This document shows positions 36,601-46,946 of a stretch of 64,000 nt of DNA, piece after piece; position 1 is the first letter of the stretch, and each line of letters opens with the position of its first letter. Made by a program: the position numbers and the translations under genes. Origin of the DNA: Isoetes taiwanensis (taxonomy: Eukaryota; Streptophyta; Lycopodiopsida; Isoetales; Isoetaceae); contig JAJEKV010000649.1 in assembly GCA_021234155.1 (NCBI GenBank), forward strand, positions 62,001 to 126,000, written 5' to 3'. Below the pieces are notes generated by a model. The model saw only the letters and a list, made by a program, of their open reading frames with translations, ran no database searches and had not been told where the DNA came from.

Positions 36601-37870
36601 ATGCTACTCAATTTGCTTTTCAGACATTGCAATGGTGTTTTGAAGTTCAATTTTTGTTGTTACAGTGGATGGATTCTGTAACAGGATTCCAACTATGCCC
36701 TTTGTCCACATGTATTCCCAAATATTTATATGACGTCACAATCTCCACCGGTTCTCCTTGGTAATAAAATTTAAGATGATCCACTTTATTTGCCCCAAAA
36801 ACTATCATCTTAGTCTTTGACATATTTACCCGTATACCTTTCATCACAAAAATTAGCTAATGTGTCTAAATGCTTTTGCATGCCTGCAATTGAGCGTGAA
36901 AGAAGGACCACGTCGTCCGCATATATGAGCAAAACAAAACCACATAGTTAGACAATGGAGTACCTTTCCACCATATTCTGCTTTCCAATTCTCTAATTGG
37001 TCTATAAACAAACCAAATAGAATGGGCGATAAAGGACACCCTTGCTTCACTCCAATGTTGCTTTCCACTACCTCTGCACAATGTTCAATGTAAGGGAAAG
37101 ATAATTGCACCAAGACTTTCTCATAGAGTATTTTCACTGCATGTCTAAGTTCAATTGGTACCCCCAAAGTTTCCATTCTTTCCCATAAATTTTCACGAGA
37201 TATTGTGTCGAATGCTTTGGCATAGTCAACAAAAAGGGCATATAGTGGCTTTTTCTTCGCCTTAACTGAATCAATCATAGCATGCAAAGAGACTAAATGG
37301 TCTATTGTGGATTTTTTCGGCAAAGCCGGCTTGCCCTGGATCACCTTCATCTCCATTTTTGTGTAGAGGGATAACTCTATTTAGTTGCCAAGTGCATGGA
37401 AAGCCTTCACCCAACACAGAGTTAAATATGATAACAATGCTATATGTACAGAATTACCTGCCCATTTAAACATTTCCGCCACCAACCCTAATGCATTGGT
37501 CGCTTTACCGTTGGCAAGCTTACTTAACCCTTCTTCTAGATCTCCCAACGTGAAGCACCACTTTGCATCCTGCAAATATTCAAGATTACCGAGTTCATTA
37601 ACATTTGGCATATGATAGATTTTATGCACTTGGCCAATCAGCGCTGTTAGGTCCAAACGAGTCTCCTCCTGCATTTTAGGCTTAAGCTCCGTCCAAAATC
37701 GTTTGGGATCCACTATAGTATCTTTTATCACATCTTTCTGTCTCTGATAGACATATTCGTGGCTGTGCAGAAATAAGGTAGAAGGCGCCGCTGACCAAAA
37801 CACCCACACAATTCAACCAAATTTTTCGTTATGTAAAAACATGTCGAATAAGGCTGAAATTTTAAGGTGG
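36600..37870 (-). mobile_element. LINE reverse transcriptase fragment
   Basis: The minus strand encodes a pre-RT segment (LEEGLSKLANGKATNALGLV, AEMFKW). Then KKSTIDHLVSLHAMID, LYALFVDYAKAFDTISRENL, VLVQLSFPY and SNIGVKQGCPLSPILFGLFI follow. After a frame change come LIYADDVVLL (intact YADD box, about 36910) and GIRVNMSKTKMIVFGANKVD with TSYKYLGIHVD. The subfamily differs from the 33-35 kb LINE (QGCPLSPILFGLFID against QGCPLAPFLFTIVAE). Several frameshifts are present. The 5' side ends just before the MITE at 37881. Confidence 0.85.
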
Positions 37871-37880
37871 TTAAAATTTA

Positions 37881-38708
37881 GGCCATTTTTCCACGGTAGT
37901 CATATTTCCAAAAGTCACATATTTTATCAAATAATATTTGGCCACCTATTGTCCTAAAAGAAAATCACTTTTCCACTATGAAAATAAGATATGTCTTATT
38001 TAGGTTCGGAATAGGTTTGGATTGTAAATAGAATCTTATTTTATTCTAGGGGATCCTGCCGTAAAATAAGACACCTAGTCTTTAGGCACTTTTTCCACAC
38101 TAGTCGCAAAATATGGCTGTCATATACAATATACGACACCATTTGTGACTCCAGGGCTAAAAATGAGACACACAAATTTAAACTTACTTTTCCACTGCAC
38201 GGTAGTCATAAAATATGACACCACTAAAATACTAGTGGAAAAGCATTAAAAAATAAAACACGTCCTATTTTTAGTTAAATTTAGTTATATATTCAAATAA
38301 GACTAGGTGTCTTATTTTACGACGGGGGAAACTCCTGGAATAAAATAAAAGACTCCATTTGGTATCCAAACCTATTCCGAACCTAAATAAGATATGTCTT
38401 ATTTTTATAATGGAAAAATGATTTACTTTTAAGACAATAGATGGCCAAACATCATTGGATAAAATATGTGACTTTTAGAGGTAAGACTACCATGGAAAAT
38501 TGAAATTATAACTAAAAATAAGACGTGTCTTATTTTTTCATGGTTTTCCACTAGTTAGTGGTGTCATATTTTATGACTACCATGCAGTGAAAAAACAAAT
38601 TTAAATTTGTGTTAAATTTGTGTGTCTTATTTTTAGCACTCGAGTCACAAATGGTGTCATATGTGGTATACTACAACCATATTTTGTGATTACTGTGAAA
38701 AAAGGGCC
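37881..38708. mobile_element. 828-bp foldback MITE (Harbinger-type, TTA target site)
   Basis: The ends GGCCATTTTTCCAC(G) (37881) and the complement of GGCCCTTTTTTCAC(A) (ending 38708) are imperfect terminal repeats flanked by TTA at 37878-37880 and 38709-38711. The interior is built as A-B-A'-B'. A (37885-38082) is inverted at about 38297-38499, and B (38085-38276) is inverted at about 38509-38708. A third terminus-like TTAGGCACTTTTTCCAC starts B at 38082. There is no coding capacity. TTA duplications and GG..CC ends fit PIF/Harbinger-derived MITEs. Confidence 0.75.
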
Positions 38709-38939
38709 TTAGGCTGGGACCGCACTAGAGACAACGACCGAACTCGCTAGGCATATTTGGGGCAGGCTTCGGTTTCGGTGGAGGTGGGTGCCCGAAGATT
38801 CATATCGCACTAAGGAGGGAACAATATGCCACATCAACGGTACACGTTGGAATCAAACAACTCCACGGCACCAAAACTTGAAGCACGAAGCACGCCGCCA
38901 TCGAAGAAGACGTCTCTTTCTTCGAACTCCCTGCATCAA

Positions 38940-39111
38940 ATGGAGCGCTAATGTTATTGTAGTTCAGGTAAAGTGCTATTGTCAAATTTCTCAAGATCAT
39001 TCTTGAAATCAATTTTCTGTACATTCATTTTTCTGTAGTTCCCTGCAATCATGCTTTTCCAATATAATCATGCTTTTCCAATAGAGCTTTTCATTTCCTA
39101 TATGTAGGCAA
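38940..39111 (+). other. Possible 5' UTR intron of the transposase gene
   Basis: GTTCAG|GTAAAGTG near 38965 and CTATATGTAG|GCAAATGG just before the transposase ATG have the form of a splice donor and acceptor. Splicing would place the ATG four bases into the second exon. This is inferred from the sequence only. Confidence 0.35.
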
Positions 39112-40650
39112 ATGGAGGCAATCTCAAATTCTGAGGATGAAACCATTGAACATGTTGTCTCAAATTCTGAGGATCACAATTTTCAGAATGTTGTTCAGCA
39201 TAAAAGAAGACTTCTTTTAAGGTTCCTGATTGTTCTAATGCAACTCATTCACATGTTCATAGATGACAGCATTTCACAATGCATGCAAGTCCTAAATTGG
39301 TCAAAGTCTGTAAGGCTTCTCTGCTCCCTTTTTGAAAGCACTCTTACAAGGAAGCAATCTGCTCCTGCACTTTGGGCATACAGAAGGGGGCCAGGATTGG
39401 ATCGGATTTTGTTAGACATATATAGTGAACATGAATTTAAGAAGAGAATGCGTGTTTCCAAGCAAACATTGTTTTACTCGTGCCAGGAGTTGGGGCCCAG
39501 TATGATGAAGAAAGATACAAAATTCAGACAGGCAGCATCTGTTGAGAAACGAATAATGATGGCATTTGCAACAGGGGATACACTGAGAGGTATAGCTGAT
39601 TCGTACCGACTAGGTTATGCAACAGTGCAAGAGGCTGTTATGGATTTTGCTAATACTATTAATGCTATTTCTTGGCCATCTTCTGAACGCATGAAGAAAT
39701 TAGCCGCTGAATTTGAATTGATACATGGGATCCCACAAGTGATTGGTGCAGTTGATGGCAGCCATATTCATATCATTGCTCCTCAAGGGTTCCCTCAAGA
39801 ATATTACATTAGGAAAGGCTTCCACTCCATTTTGCTACAGTTGACAGTTTCTAGGAATTGTTTAATCTGGGATTTTGATTTAGGTTGGCCTGGTAGTATT
39901 CATGATTGGACGATGTTTCAGAGGTCAGCAGGTGGTCAAAAGATTATAAATGGCAATATACAACCATATTGCCTAGTCGGGGATGCTGCTTATCCTCCCA
40001 GAAGCTACATGTTAAGTCCTTTCAAAGGACATAAAGATGGCCTCAGCCGTGAAGAGTATTTCTGGAACTATGTGCAGTCTAGTACGCGGATGCCAGTGGA
40101 GCAAGCTTTTGGGCGCTTGAAAGCAAGATTTAGAATTTTGTTGAAACGGATTGATATGGAATTGCAAACCACAACAGCTGTAGTGTCTGCTTGCTTGATC
40201 ATGCACAACATTTGCATCATACATGGGGATGCTTTTTATGACATCTGGGCATCCGAAGCCAAGCGAGAAGTCATGCAGTCCATAGACCACGAAAGGGAGT
40301 TAAGAGCTTCTAAAAGGGTAAGAAATAAGAACGGTGGTTCTGCTGATGTTACTTCAGAGTTGTTGCGCTATTGCCAATATGGTTTACATAGTTTGTATAG
40401 TACATCTCTCACAGCAGAAGAGGCTTTGGCGCGGACAATAGACGGTCAGAATGCATTGCATGACACCACAGACAATTTGAATGATGCAGGAGGTCATGCA
40501 CTATGGCCGAATGCCATTGCTAATGCCTTATTTAAAAACAAGACATCTGCACTAGTTGGTCAGCAAAGGCATTTCAATAGAACAACAGAACTCAATGCAA
40601 AACAATTTGGATGTGAAAGTCCAGACAATGAATCGGAATGTGTAGTTTAA
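39112..40650 (+). CDS. Harbinger transposase (HARBI1-like DDE nuclease)
   Basis: An uninterrupted frame of 512 residues. The helix-turn-helix-like segment VEKRIMMAFATGDTLRGIAD, then SYRLGYATVQEAV (about 144-176), is followed by the DDE_Tnp_4 catalytic core: Asp about 215 in IGAVDGSHIHI, Asp about 291 in LVGDAAYPPRSYML and Glu about 330 in PVEQAFGRLKARFRIL. The usual GWPGSIHDWTMFQ block (258-270) and CLIMHNICI (361-369) are present. All three acidic residues are intact and the length is normal for the family. It would cut the element at its terminal repeats, working with a Myb-like partner. The partner encoded downstream is broken, so movement would need one from elsewhere. The acidic tail and the N-terminal repeat SNSEDE/SNSEDH are less conserved. 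Confidence 0.92.
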   Translation: MEAISNSEDETIEHVVSNSEDHNFQNVVQHKRRLLLRFLIVLMQLIHMFIDDSISQCMQVLNWSKSVRLLCSLFESTLTRKQSAPALWAYRRGPGLDRILLDIYSEHEFKKRMRVSKQTLFYSCQELGPSMMKKDTKFRQAASVEKRIMMAFATGDTLRGIADSYRLGYATVQEAVMDFANTINAISWPSSERMKKLAAEFELIHGIPQVIGAVDGSHIHIIAPQGFPQEYYIRKGFHSILLQLTVSRNCLIWDFDLGWPGSIHDWTMFQRSAGGQKIINGNIQPYCLVGDAAYPPRSYMLSPFKGHKDGLSREEYFWNYVQSSTRMPVEQAFGRLKARFRILLKRIDMELQTTTAVVSACLIMHNICIIHGDAFYDIWASEAKREVMQSIDHERELRASKRVRNKNGGSADVTSELLRYCQYGLHSLYSTSLTAEEALARTIDGQNALHDTTDNLNDAGGHALWPNAIANALFKNKTSALVGQQRHFNRTTELNAKQFGCESPDNESECVV

Positions 40651-41151
40651 TGCTCTTTTGTTTCATAAATCATGAACTCTAGTTGGGACAACCTTTTAAT
40701 ATTTTATGTTATCCAGATGTTTCTTCTGTTCATTTTGTTTAAAGTACATCAATGCCATTTCCAGGATGTTCCATAGTATGGGCAACACTTCTCAGTTCCT
40801 GTACAATGCATGGCGACATGGAGAGAGCAGTTCGTGCAATAAAGCACATTTTACATTTTCTTGCAGTTGAAATATTTCTGCTTTTACATTTACGACTGTT
40901 ATATAGATACTACTGTCCCAAAAACTATGCAACACACAGATTATTCATGTCTGAACATAAAAAGATGACAATATAACAAAGATTCTCATGCTTGTTTTAA
41001 GAAAATGATAAAGAACAGAAAATATGTTTTGAGATATATGCAAGGCATTTGCACTTACAGAAAATTATCATTAACGTAAGTATGAAAACAGAAGTAGACA
41101 TAGGTTTGTAGTAACAACAGAACTACACGGAATCAACAATATTTTGGACAT

Positions 41152-42118
41152 CTACATTTTGTCAAGGATGGCAGCAAACGTAGCACAGAAGTCTTTAAGA
41201 ATGCTGATCTTTTCATCTTCACTTGCTTGCAGAGTCTTGTTCAACTCTTGGCCTTGCTTCATGACATCCTCCATCAATGTTAAAGCCATTTGCTTGGCAT
41301 TTTTCTTTGAGAAGACAGAATCAGGCGTTTCTTTCTTGACCATTGCAGGTGGTGCTTGCTGCCCTTCAAGTGTCTCAGACTCCTCCTCCAAGTCAATTGC
41401 AGCGGCATGAACATGTTTTCGCACGTTGGCACTTTCACTAAAGTACTCATCTAATAGAGCGAAGTAAAGGCATGACTCCCTCCTATCATTACCCGAGATG
41501 TTGTTTCATGTCACATCAGCCTGGTATTGCTTGAAAACATAAGAGAACTCTTTCCTGCATGCCTTTTAATCCTTCTTAAAATCAGGACAAGTAGCAACAA
41601 CTTTCGTGTGTACCTTCGCCCATAAATCTATTCCTTGCTTGGGCGTCTCTTGAAATTCAGCGATCATCTCACATCTAGCATGAAGAAGGGCAACGACATG
41701 CCTTTCTGGCCAAATTCTAGGACCACATCCTTCCTCGTCATCGGATTCATTCTCACCTTTCTCAGGCTTGTTGGAGTCTACCTTCCTGCCTTTCTTCGTA
41801 GTAGACTTGTTCCCAGTGGGCTGCCTACCTCTCTTTTTCTTCTGTACAATAGGATCAGCAATATGTATGGGGGAATCTTGAGAACTTGCTGAATTCACAT
41901 GGTTTGTTGGAGGCTGAGAAAGAGAAATTTGTGGATTTCCAGCGTAAGTATGAACACCATATGGTGCAGAAGGTAGATTCTGTGATGCTTGGAATGCCAA
42001 AGGAGGATTGCTAGGCTGCTGATGAAACACAAATGGTAGAGGGCTGCATCCCAAAAGTAGGATGCATGGAGGGTGTGCACATGGAATTGCTGGGCAATTG
42101 GCTTAAAAAGAATGGCAT
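41152..42118 (-). pseudogene. Harbinger Myb/trihelix-like partner protein, disrupted
   Basis: The minus strand encodes a Pro/Gln-rich N-terminus, a basic linker (KKKRGRQPTGNKSTTKKGRK) and a trihelix domain (WPERHVVALLHARCEMIAEF, LWAKVHTKVVATCPDF). A stop (TAA, 41566-41568) interrupts the third helix, and a TGA follows at 41516-41518 within ACRKEFSYVFKQYQADVT-stop-NNISGNDRRES. The frame continues as a coiled tail (SKKNAKQMALTLMEDVMKQG) to 41152. The likely original ATG at 42118 (MPFFLSQLPSNS) is in a different frame from the rest, so a frameshift lies at about 42000. Known partners carry the transposase into the nucleus and bind the terminal repeats. This copy should not make a full protein. 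Confidence 0.8.
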
Positions 42119-42408
42119 TTGGTCGGCCCCGAAAAGTGCAAATGCGCGGATTCAATATCAGTGTGCTCCATGTGGAAATCTGCAAAACAAAAGAATGCCA
42201 ACACTTTAGATCCTGCAATAATTGGATTCTTAGCAATTCGACGTGCTTTACAAAAATTTGCAGATTGTTGCTTGTGCGCGTAACCCGTGATGTCTTCGAC
42301 CCATTGTATGTCTTACCGCAATTCCTCAAATATTGTCCACGCAAGCCGATCATATCGCAATTCCCTCCAAATATTGTCCTTTGGCCGCTTTTGATGCAGC
42401 AGCCCGAA

Positions 42409-42598
42409 CACATGGCACTATGCTATTTGGTCCTTCTCTATTCACCCGCCACAACTTGGTTCAAATTGGGGGTTCGACTTTTAAAAATCCGCCATTCCAA
42501 AAAATTTCCGATGGCCGCTTTGGCGCTTTTTAGTGCGATACCACTTTCTTTGCATTTTGCCACATGGCACTATGCTATTTGGTCCTTCTCTATTCACC
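42409..42598. repeat. 38-bp direct repeat near the Harbinger right end
   Basis: CACATGGCACTATGCTATTT, then GGTCCTTCTCTATTCACC, occurs without mismatch at 42409-42446 and 42561-42598. Position close to the terminus suggests a subterminal binding repeat or a recent segmental duplication inside the element. The plus-strand frame of 180 codons over this area is a by-product. Confidence 0.85.
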
Positions 42599-42794
42599 TT
42601 CGGTCATTCCAGTAAGTGCGATCCCAGCCTTAGTGTTAGCAGTTTCTTGAAAGGATGAGGGAAGCCCACACGTCGTCAATTTTCCCACATTATGTGTTTG
42701 GCGCCAGCTTAGCATATTCTAAGAATATTCGGCTGCCAAAATTTACAAACGGAAAAATGAATATGCCGCAGGAGCTGATTTGCAATTCAAAAAA

Positions 42795-44309
42795 ATGGGT
42801 CCCAGGGCTCAAAGCCGCAAGGTCTGGCGCCCTCGCTCCGGTCAGAAGCTTGGAGACAATTCCATTCAACATGCCGGTCCTAAGGAGCTGGATATGGTGA
42901 AGCTACTCCCCACAGAATGCGTAGAGTCTATCTTCTTTCCCTTGCCCCCTAGCCGCTTGAAGCAGCTCAGGTCAGTCTCTCATTCCTGGAATGCCTTCAT
43001 CACTTCTCCGAACTTTAAACAACGCTATTTTGCTGCTAACTCCGATACATGGTGGCTGGTTATGAGCGGACAAGATGCTGCTTACAACGTGGGAACTGAT
43101 AAATGGTGTGCTTTTTCAACCAAGGTTTTTGAACTGGAACTGGGAAAATGGAAAACTGAGCGGTCTGAAGAGGTGAGGTATTTTAGTGATGAAGAAGAGG
43201 AAGATGATGAGGATCGTTTTTGGGAGAATATTGGGAACCTAACCTGGAGCCGAGATGGTGCACTGACATGTTGCATGGATTGTCCTATGGAAGAATCTGA
43301 TTATGATTCTGATGATCCTAAACAGCCTGGGGTTAGGCTAGTAATTTTCAATAACATGACTCTATCATGCAATCAGGTGGCCAATCTCTGGAAATGCTGG
43401 CAGCCCATTGGTGTGGGTATTCAATCAAAACCTGATGGAAAAGAGTACAGTCTGGTCATGGTTATGAATGTTGAAGACTGTATAGGTGGAAGTAGCCTTT
43501 TTGTCTCAACTTATGACTCCATCACGAATGAGACAAAATCTGGGGTTGAGTGCAGTATCAGCAAGGTAAATGATGTTTATTGCAGTAATTTCATCTTGGA
43601 AGGTTGTTTTTACTTCCTTATGGAGTACCCAAAAATGTTGGGTTTTTCAGGACTCTATTACAAATTAGATTCAAATTCTTGGTACTATTGGCATACCAAT
43701 CTCCCATCAAAGTTCTTCTCACAGGTCTCTATTGAAACTAATCTGTTAAAATGTGGAGGAAGAATTTTGGCTGTTGGAGGAGATAAGAAGCAGTTAGTTG
43801 TAGTAGAGTTGAACAAGCCTTTGGAAGGAGCGGGATCAGCGGCTTCAGGCAGGAGTTGTAAAGTGATTGCTTCACCAAAGCATCATCAACATAAGCCTGG
43901 GACATGGAACAAGATTGCGACGATGCCCAAAACAATGTTGACAGAATTGAAAAAATCCTCAAAGTCCATTAGAGCATTTGGAAACGATTTTTTTATTTTT
44001 GTGCTACCTAAGAAAAAGCTCAAAGCTGGCCAGAAAGGGGTGATGTATGACCTTGAGTCTTGTAGATGGCAATGGATGGCATCATTCCCTGAGACATGCG
44101 AAGCAAGAAAGGACCTAAATTGGCGGCAGCTGCTGGGAGACTCTAGCATAATGGTTCATCATCCAAAGTATTCGTTGTTTGGCTCATATTCTGATTATGA
44201 ACATGCATACTCCTCAGATGACTGGAAGTATGGAGGCTTTGGGGGATATGGAGGATTTGGATTGGATGGTTTTGCCAGTGATGCGTTTTCAGATGAGTCA
44301 GACTACTAG
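42795..44309 (+). CDS. F-box protein, plant-specific
   Basis: An open frame of 504 residues from the ATG at 42795. A second in-frame ATG at 42894 starts directly at the F-box (MVKLLPTECVESIFFPLPPS, then RLKQLRSVSHSWNAFITSP), giving 471 residues and being an equally good start. The F-box would bind SKP1 in an SCF ubiquitin ligase. Behind it lies a beta-rich region of kelch/F-box-associated type (SGLYYKLDSNSWYYW, LKCGGRILAVGGDKKQLVVV, KPGTWNKIATMP, GVMYDLESCRWQWMASFPE), an acidic loop (SDEEEEDDED) and a Gly/Phe/Tyr-rich acidic tail (KYGGFGGYGGFGLDG). No introns and no stops. The Harbinger element ends 165 bp upstream, so its promoter is partly element-derived or displaced. The target substrate cannot be told. 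Confidence 0.85.
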   Translation: MGPRAQSRKVWRPRSGQKLGDNSIQHAGPKELDMVKLLPTECVESIFFPLPPSRLKQLRSVSHSWNAFITSPNFKQRYFAANSDTWWLVMSGQDAAYNVGTDKWCAFSTKVFELELGKWKTERSEEVRYFSDEEEEDDEDRFWENIGNLTWSRDGALTCCMDCPMEESDYDSDDPKQPGVRLVIFNNMTLSCNQVANLWKCWQPIGVGIQSKPDGKEYSLVMVMNVEDCIGGSSLFVSTYDSITNETKSGVECSISKVNDVYCSNFILEGCFYFLMEYPKMLGFSGLYYKLDSNSWYYWHTNLPSKFFSQVSIETNLLKCGGRILAVGGDKKQLVVVELNKPLEGAGSAASGRSCKVIASPKHHQHKPGTWNKIATMPKTMLTELKKSSKSIRAFGNDFFIFVLPKKKLKAGQKGVMYDLESCRWQWMASFPETCEARKDLNWRQLLGDSSIMVHHPKYSLFGSYSDYEHAYSSDDWKYGGFGGYGGFGLDGFASDAFSDESDY

Positions 44310-45527
44310 TAAGACAGGTGCATGCTGCTGACTACTTTATGCTTGGTGTTGATGATTTATGAAATTATCTGATATGAGGCATCTGATCTGATTGCCTGTT
44401 GGCATTGTTATATAGAGTATTATAATTTGCTAGTTAATACGTTGTGCCTTTGAATTTTAATACTGGTTTTAAAAATGTTGTAATTCATGACGTGGTTTGC
44501 TCTCCTTCCAGATTAAAGGACATATTTCGAGGTCATTCCTGTAACGAGTCAAATGCGTGAATGTATATCCAAGAATGTGGTGAACTTGTTGTTTGATGTT
44601 ATTTTCACTTAGTACTAAGCGGAGTATTTGGCACCAGATGCAGCCTTATGTTTAAGATTATTATATGCTACTTTAGTCGCAAACATAAATGTATATGATT
44701 TTTATGGTAGCATCCTTCTAACCAAAGGCATTTTGCCAATCATATAAATTAGTTTTCAATCCATACTTCCACCCCAAATTGGATAGGTGCAATGATTGGC
44801 GCTGCTTCTACTAATTGTGTCACAGAATGTTTTTTGGATGAAAAACTTGATATACTTACTCCGGATCCATTCTTGTAGGACCTAGATAATAACTCTATTG
44901 TTGAATTTTTGCTATGGGATGAAATGGTGCACAAAATACCTTACGTAGATTGTGCATCATGTATTCCTAACATCATACTTGTAATATTAGAATTTTACAT
45001 CCGATTAGAACAGCTATTCTTCATCATGCAGCTACAATGTGCATATGAACTGATGTAATAATTGGTCTCACAGATCCAAGTGGACGTTATTAATATAATC
45101 ATGTGATCTCCTGATGCTGTTTTTGCCATATCCAACCTCTTTCATGGCACCATTTTGAAAGCCATTATTCTTCTCCATGTCTTTGTCATTTACCACACTT
45201 ACCACCACAATTGAGTGCAAGGAGGTAGACACTTGTTTATGATCTAATAAAATGCAGTTGAATTTGGCTGCCATATCAGCCCAAGTTGAGCCGATAATAT
45301 TATATGAGAAAAAGAAAGGGAAAGAGAGAAAGGTGACCAATTAGACACAATAAACAAGAAGATGATGGACTTGAACGGGATCCAAAAGTGAGAACTAGCA
45401 AATGTAGTGTAAAGCGCTTGAATAGAATTGTTGTTGCAAAGAGGTGAACTATAGTCATTATTGGCTCTGCTTGCAATAAGTGCACATTAAAAACTAAAAA
45501 TTAATCAAAGCAAAATCTGGGTTTTAC
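44310..45527. other. 3' flank of the F-box gene and spacer
   Basis: AT-rich with no recognised gene. The minus-strand frames at 44749-44934 and 45068-45340 have no motif, and I looked there for the missing E(z) SET exons without success. Confidence 0.4.
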
Positions 45528-46050
45528 CTTAAAAAATGCTCCCCATCCAGCAACATCAGATCTTCCCAAAAGAACCTGGAGACAATTACTGCATTTGAAA
45601 CAGAGCATAGAACTTTCATTGATAAAATAGAATAATAAGATTCTAAAACATCTCCCATGTGGGTTCCCCCATGGACCACCATTTTTTTCCTACCATGGAG
45701 TTGCAACACTAACCTGCCACAACACTGACTCTTAGCACAATGGCAGCCTCTGAAGCGGTCTTGCATCTATTCGAGCAACTATAACAAGCCTCCACGAAAG
45801 AATAAATGTTGGAATACCATCGGATAAAAAATGCTCCCTATAACTGGGTTCTTACCCACAATATTTTTCATAACATGTGCCATTCCATAAACAGGAGCAT
45901 TGTTTTTCACATATAAAGAGGCACGAGCATGGGCTAAATTGCTTGCAAGGCTGGTCTTTGCTATCTGCCACTCTCTTCCTGATCAATGGATTGCCTGAGC
46001 TGACTTCCAAGTGTATTTCGATCTACGAACCCTTCCTCTCCTTCGGCTAT
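45528..46050 (-). pseudogene. E(z)-type histone methyltransferase relic (CXC domain and SET start)
   Basis: Three minus-strand pieces follow the order of plant E(z) proteins (PRC2 H3K27 methyltransferases). About 46050-45856: RRRGRVRRSKYTWKSAQA, a 1-bp shift, then IRKRVADSKDQPCKQFSPCS and CSCLWNGTCYEKYCG, ending at a GTAAGA donor. About 45768-45714: QDRFRGCHCAKSQC, then a GTTAGT donor. 45575-45528: VLLGRSDVAGWGAFFK between CCAG| and |GTAAAA. The exon carrying the central CXC cysteines and the rest of the SET domain were not found. A frame break, a lost base before DRFRG and missing exons make it a fragment. Assignment rests on the CXC and GRSDVAGWGAF motifs as I remember them. Confidence 0.75.
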
Positions 46051-46866
46051 TGTAAATCCTAGATCTTGACTGTATGTCTAGTTCCTACACATGTAGAAAG
46101 CAACACTCAATCAGTACTATTAGACTACTCGTGCAAAAGACAGTGCAAACAATTGCTAACTGACTTCTACGTCTCACTCACCAATTCTCCAAACTTCAAT
46201 ACAATATGCAATCTTGACCTGTCGGACGCTATATAGAGGCTAGCAGCCTCATGTGCATACATATATTCTCCAACTTCTATATAGCACTTCAGTCCTCTTA
46301 GCAGATTTCGACCAATCATACAGCTATATTAGATTTATCATTATGGAAAATTAAAATTAGCCACTTCAAGAACTTTAACATTCAATAATAAAACTAATCA
46401 ACCAAAAAGGTCTCATTCTAGTATCGTGAATTGGTTTCCTAAACATGATTGGAATGACCTGCAGCCCAGAATACACATCCCATACCAATGCAGCAGGTGG
46501 AAAACACTGTAACTTGCAGAGACCTGAGAGACATCCAAACTCAATCTTTCAATAGAAGTACATCAAAGGAGAAAAGCCAACAGTAAAGATACAATGACAG
46601 TCCACTGAAGAAATGCAAAATATAAAGGAATAATCTCATGTCTGGCTACACAAAAAGATAAATAGAACATGCAAACCAAAATTTTGCAAAATAAATAATG
46701 AATTTATATTCCAATAGGGTCGACAGGAATCCTGAAATAAACAAATATCCTGGATGTATCCTACGAGAAGACATAAGTAATTTTCCTTATCCAAAGAAGA
46801 GGAAAGAGCTATTATTCCATCTTCCAGGCTTCAGTCTGGAGGCATTCATTTATTAATATATTTCCT
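46051..46866. other. No supported feature
   Basis: AT-rich spacer, possibly intronic to the minus-strand relics. No upstream E(z) exons (SANT region) recognised. Confidence 0.35.
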
Positions 46867-46946
46867 AGAATGAACACGAATCTTAGGAGTCGAACTTAAG
46901 ATGTCCTGCATATCAGCCAAAATCCCCCGTTCATCCTCATCATCCT
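46867..46946 (-). pseudogene. Exon-like segment, product not recognised
   Basis: After an acceptor-like CTGCTCAGTAG the minus strand reads DDEDERGILADMQDILSSTP and KIRVHSRKYINK before a stop. It is strongly acidic, then basic, with protein-like composition. It lies between the E(z)-like and lipase-like segments on the same strand. I cannot name the family. Confidence 0.35.

Larger units (their letters stand above)
38712..42629. mobile_element. PIF/Harbinger DNA transposon with TTA target duplication
   Basis: The terminal inverted repeats are GGCTGGGA(C/T)CGCACT (15 bp, one mismatch), with a further matching GACCGAA at positions 25-31 from each end. TTA stands at 38709-38711 and 42630-42632. 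Inside lie a DDE nuclease gene on plus (39112-40650) and, tail-to-tail on minus, the Myb/trihelix-like partner (41152-42118), which is broken. This two-gene layout and the TTA site are diagnostic of PIF/Harbinger. A 38-bp direct repeat is present near the right end. The right end lies 165 bp upstream of the F-box start codon. Confidence 0.92.

Noticed and set aside
42073-42615. 180-codon plus-strand ORF
   Set aside because: It spans the Harbinger right end and includes both 38-bp direct repeats. It is opposite the partner-protein relic and has no motif.
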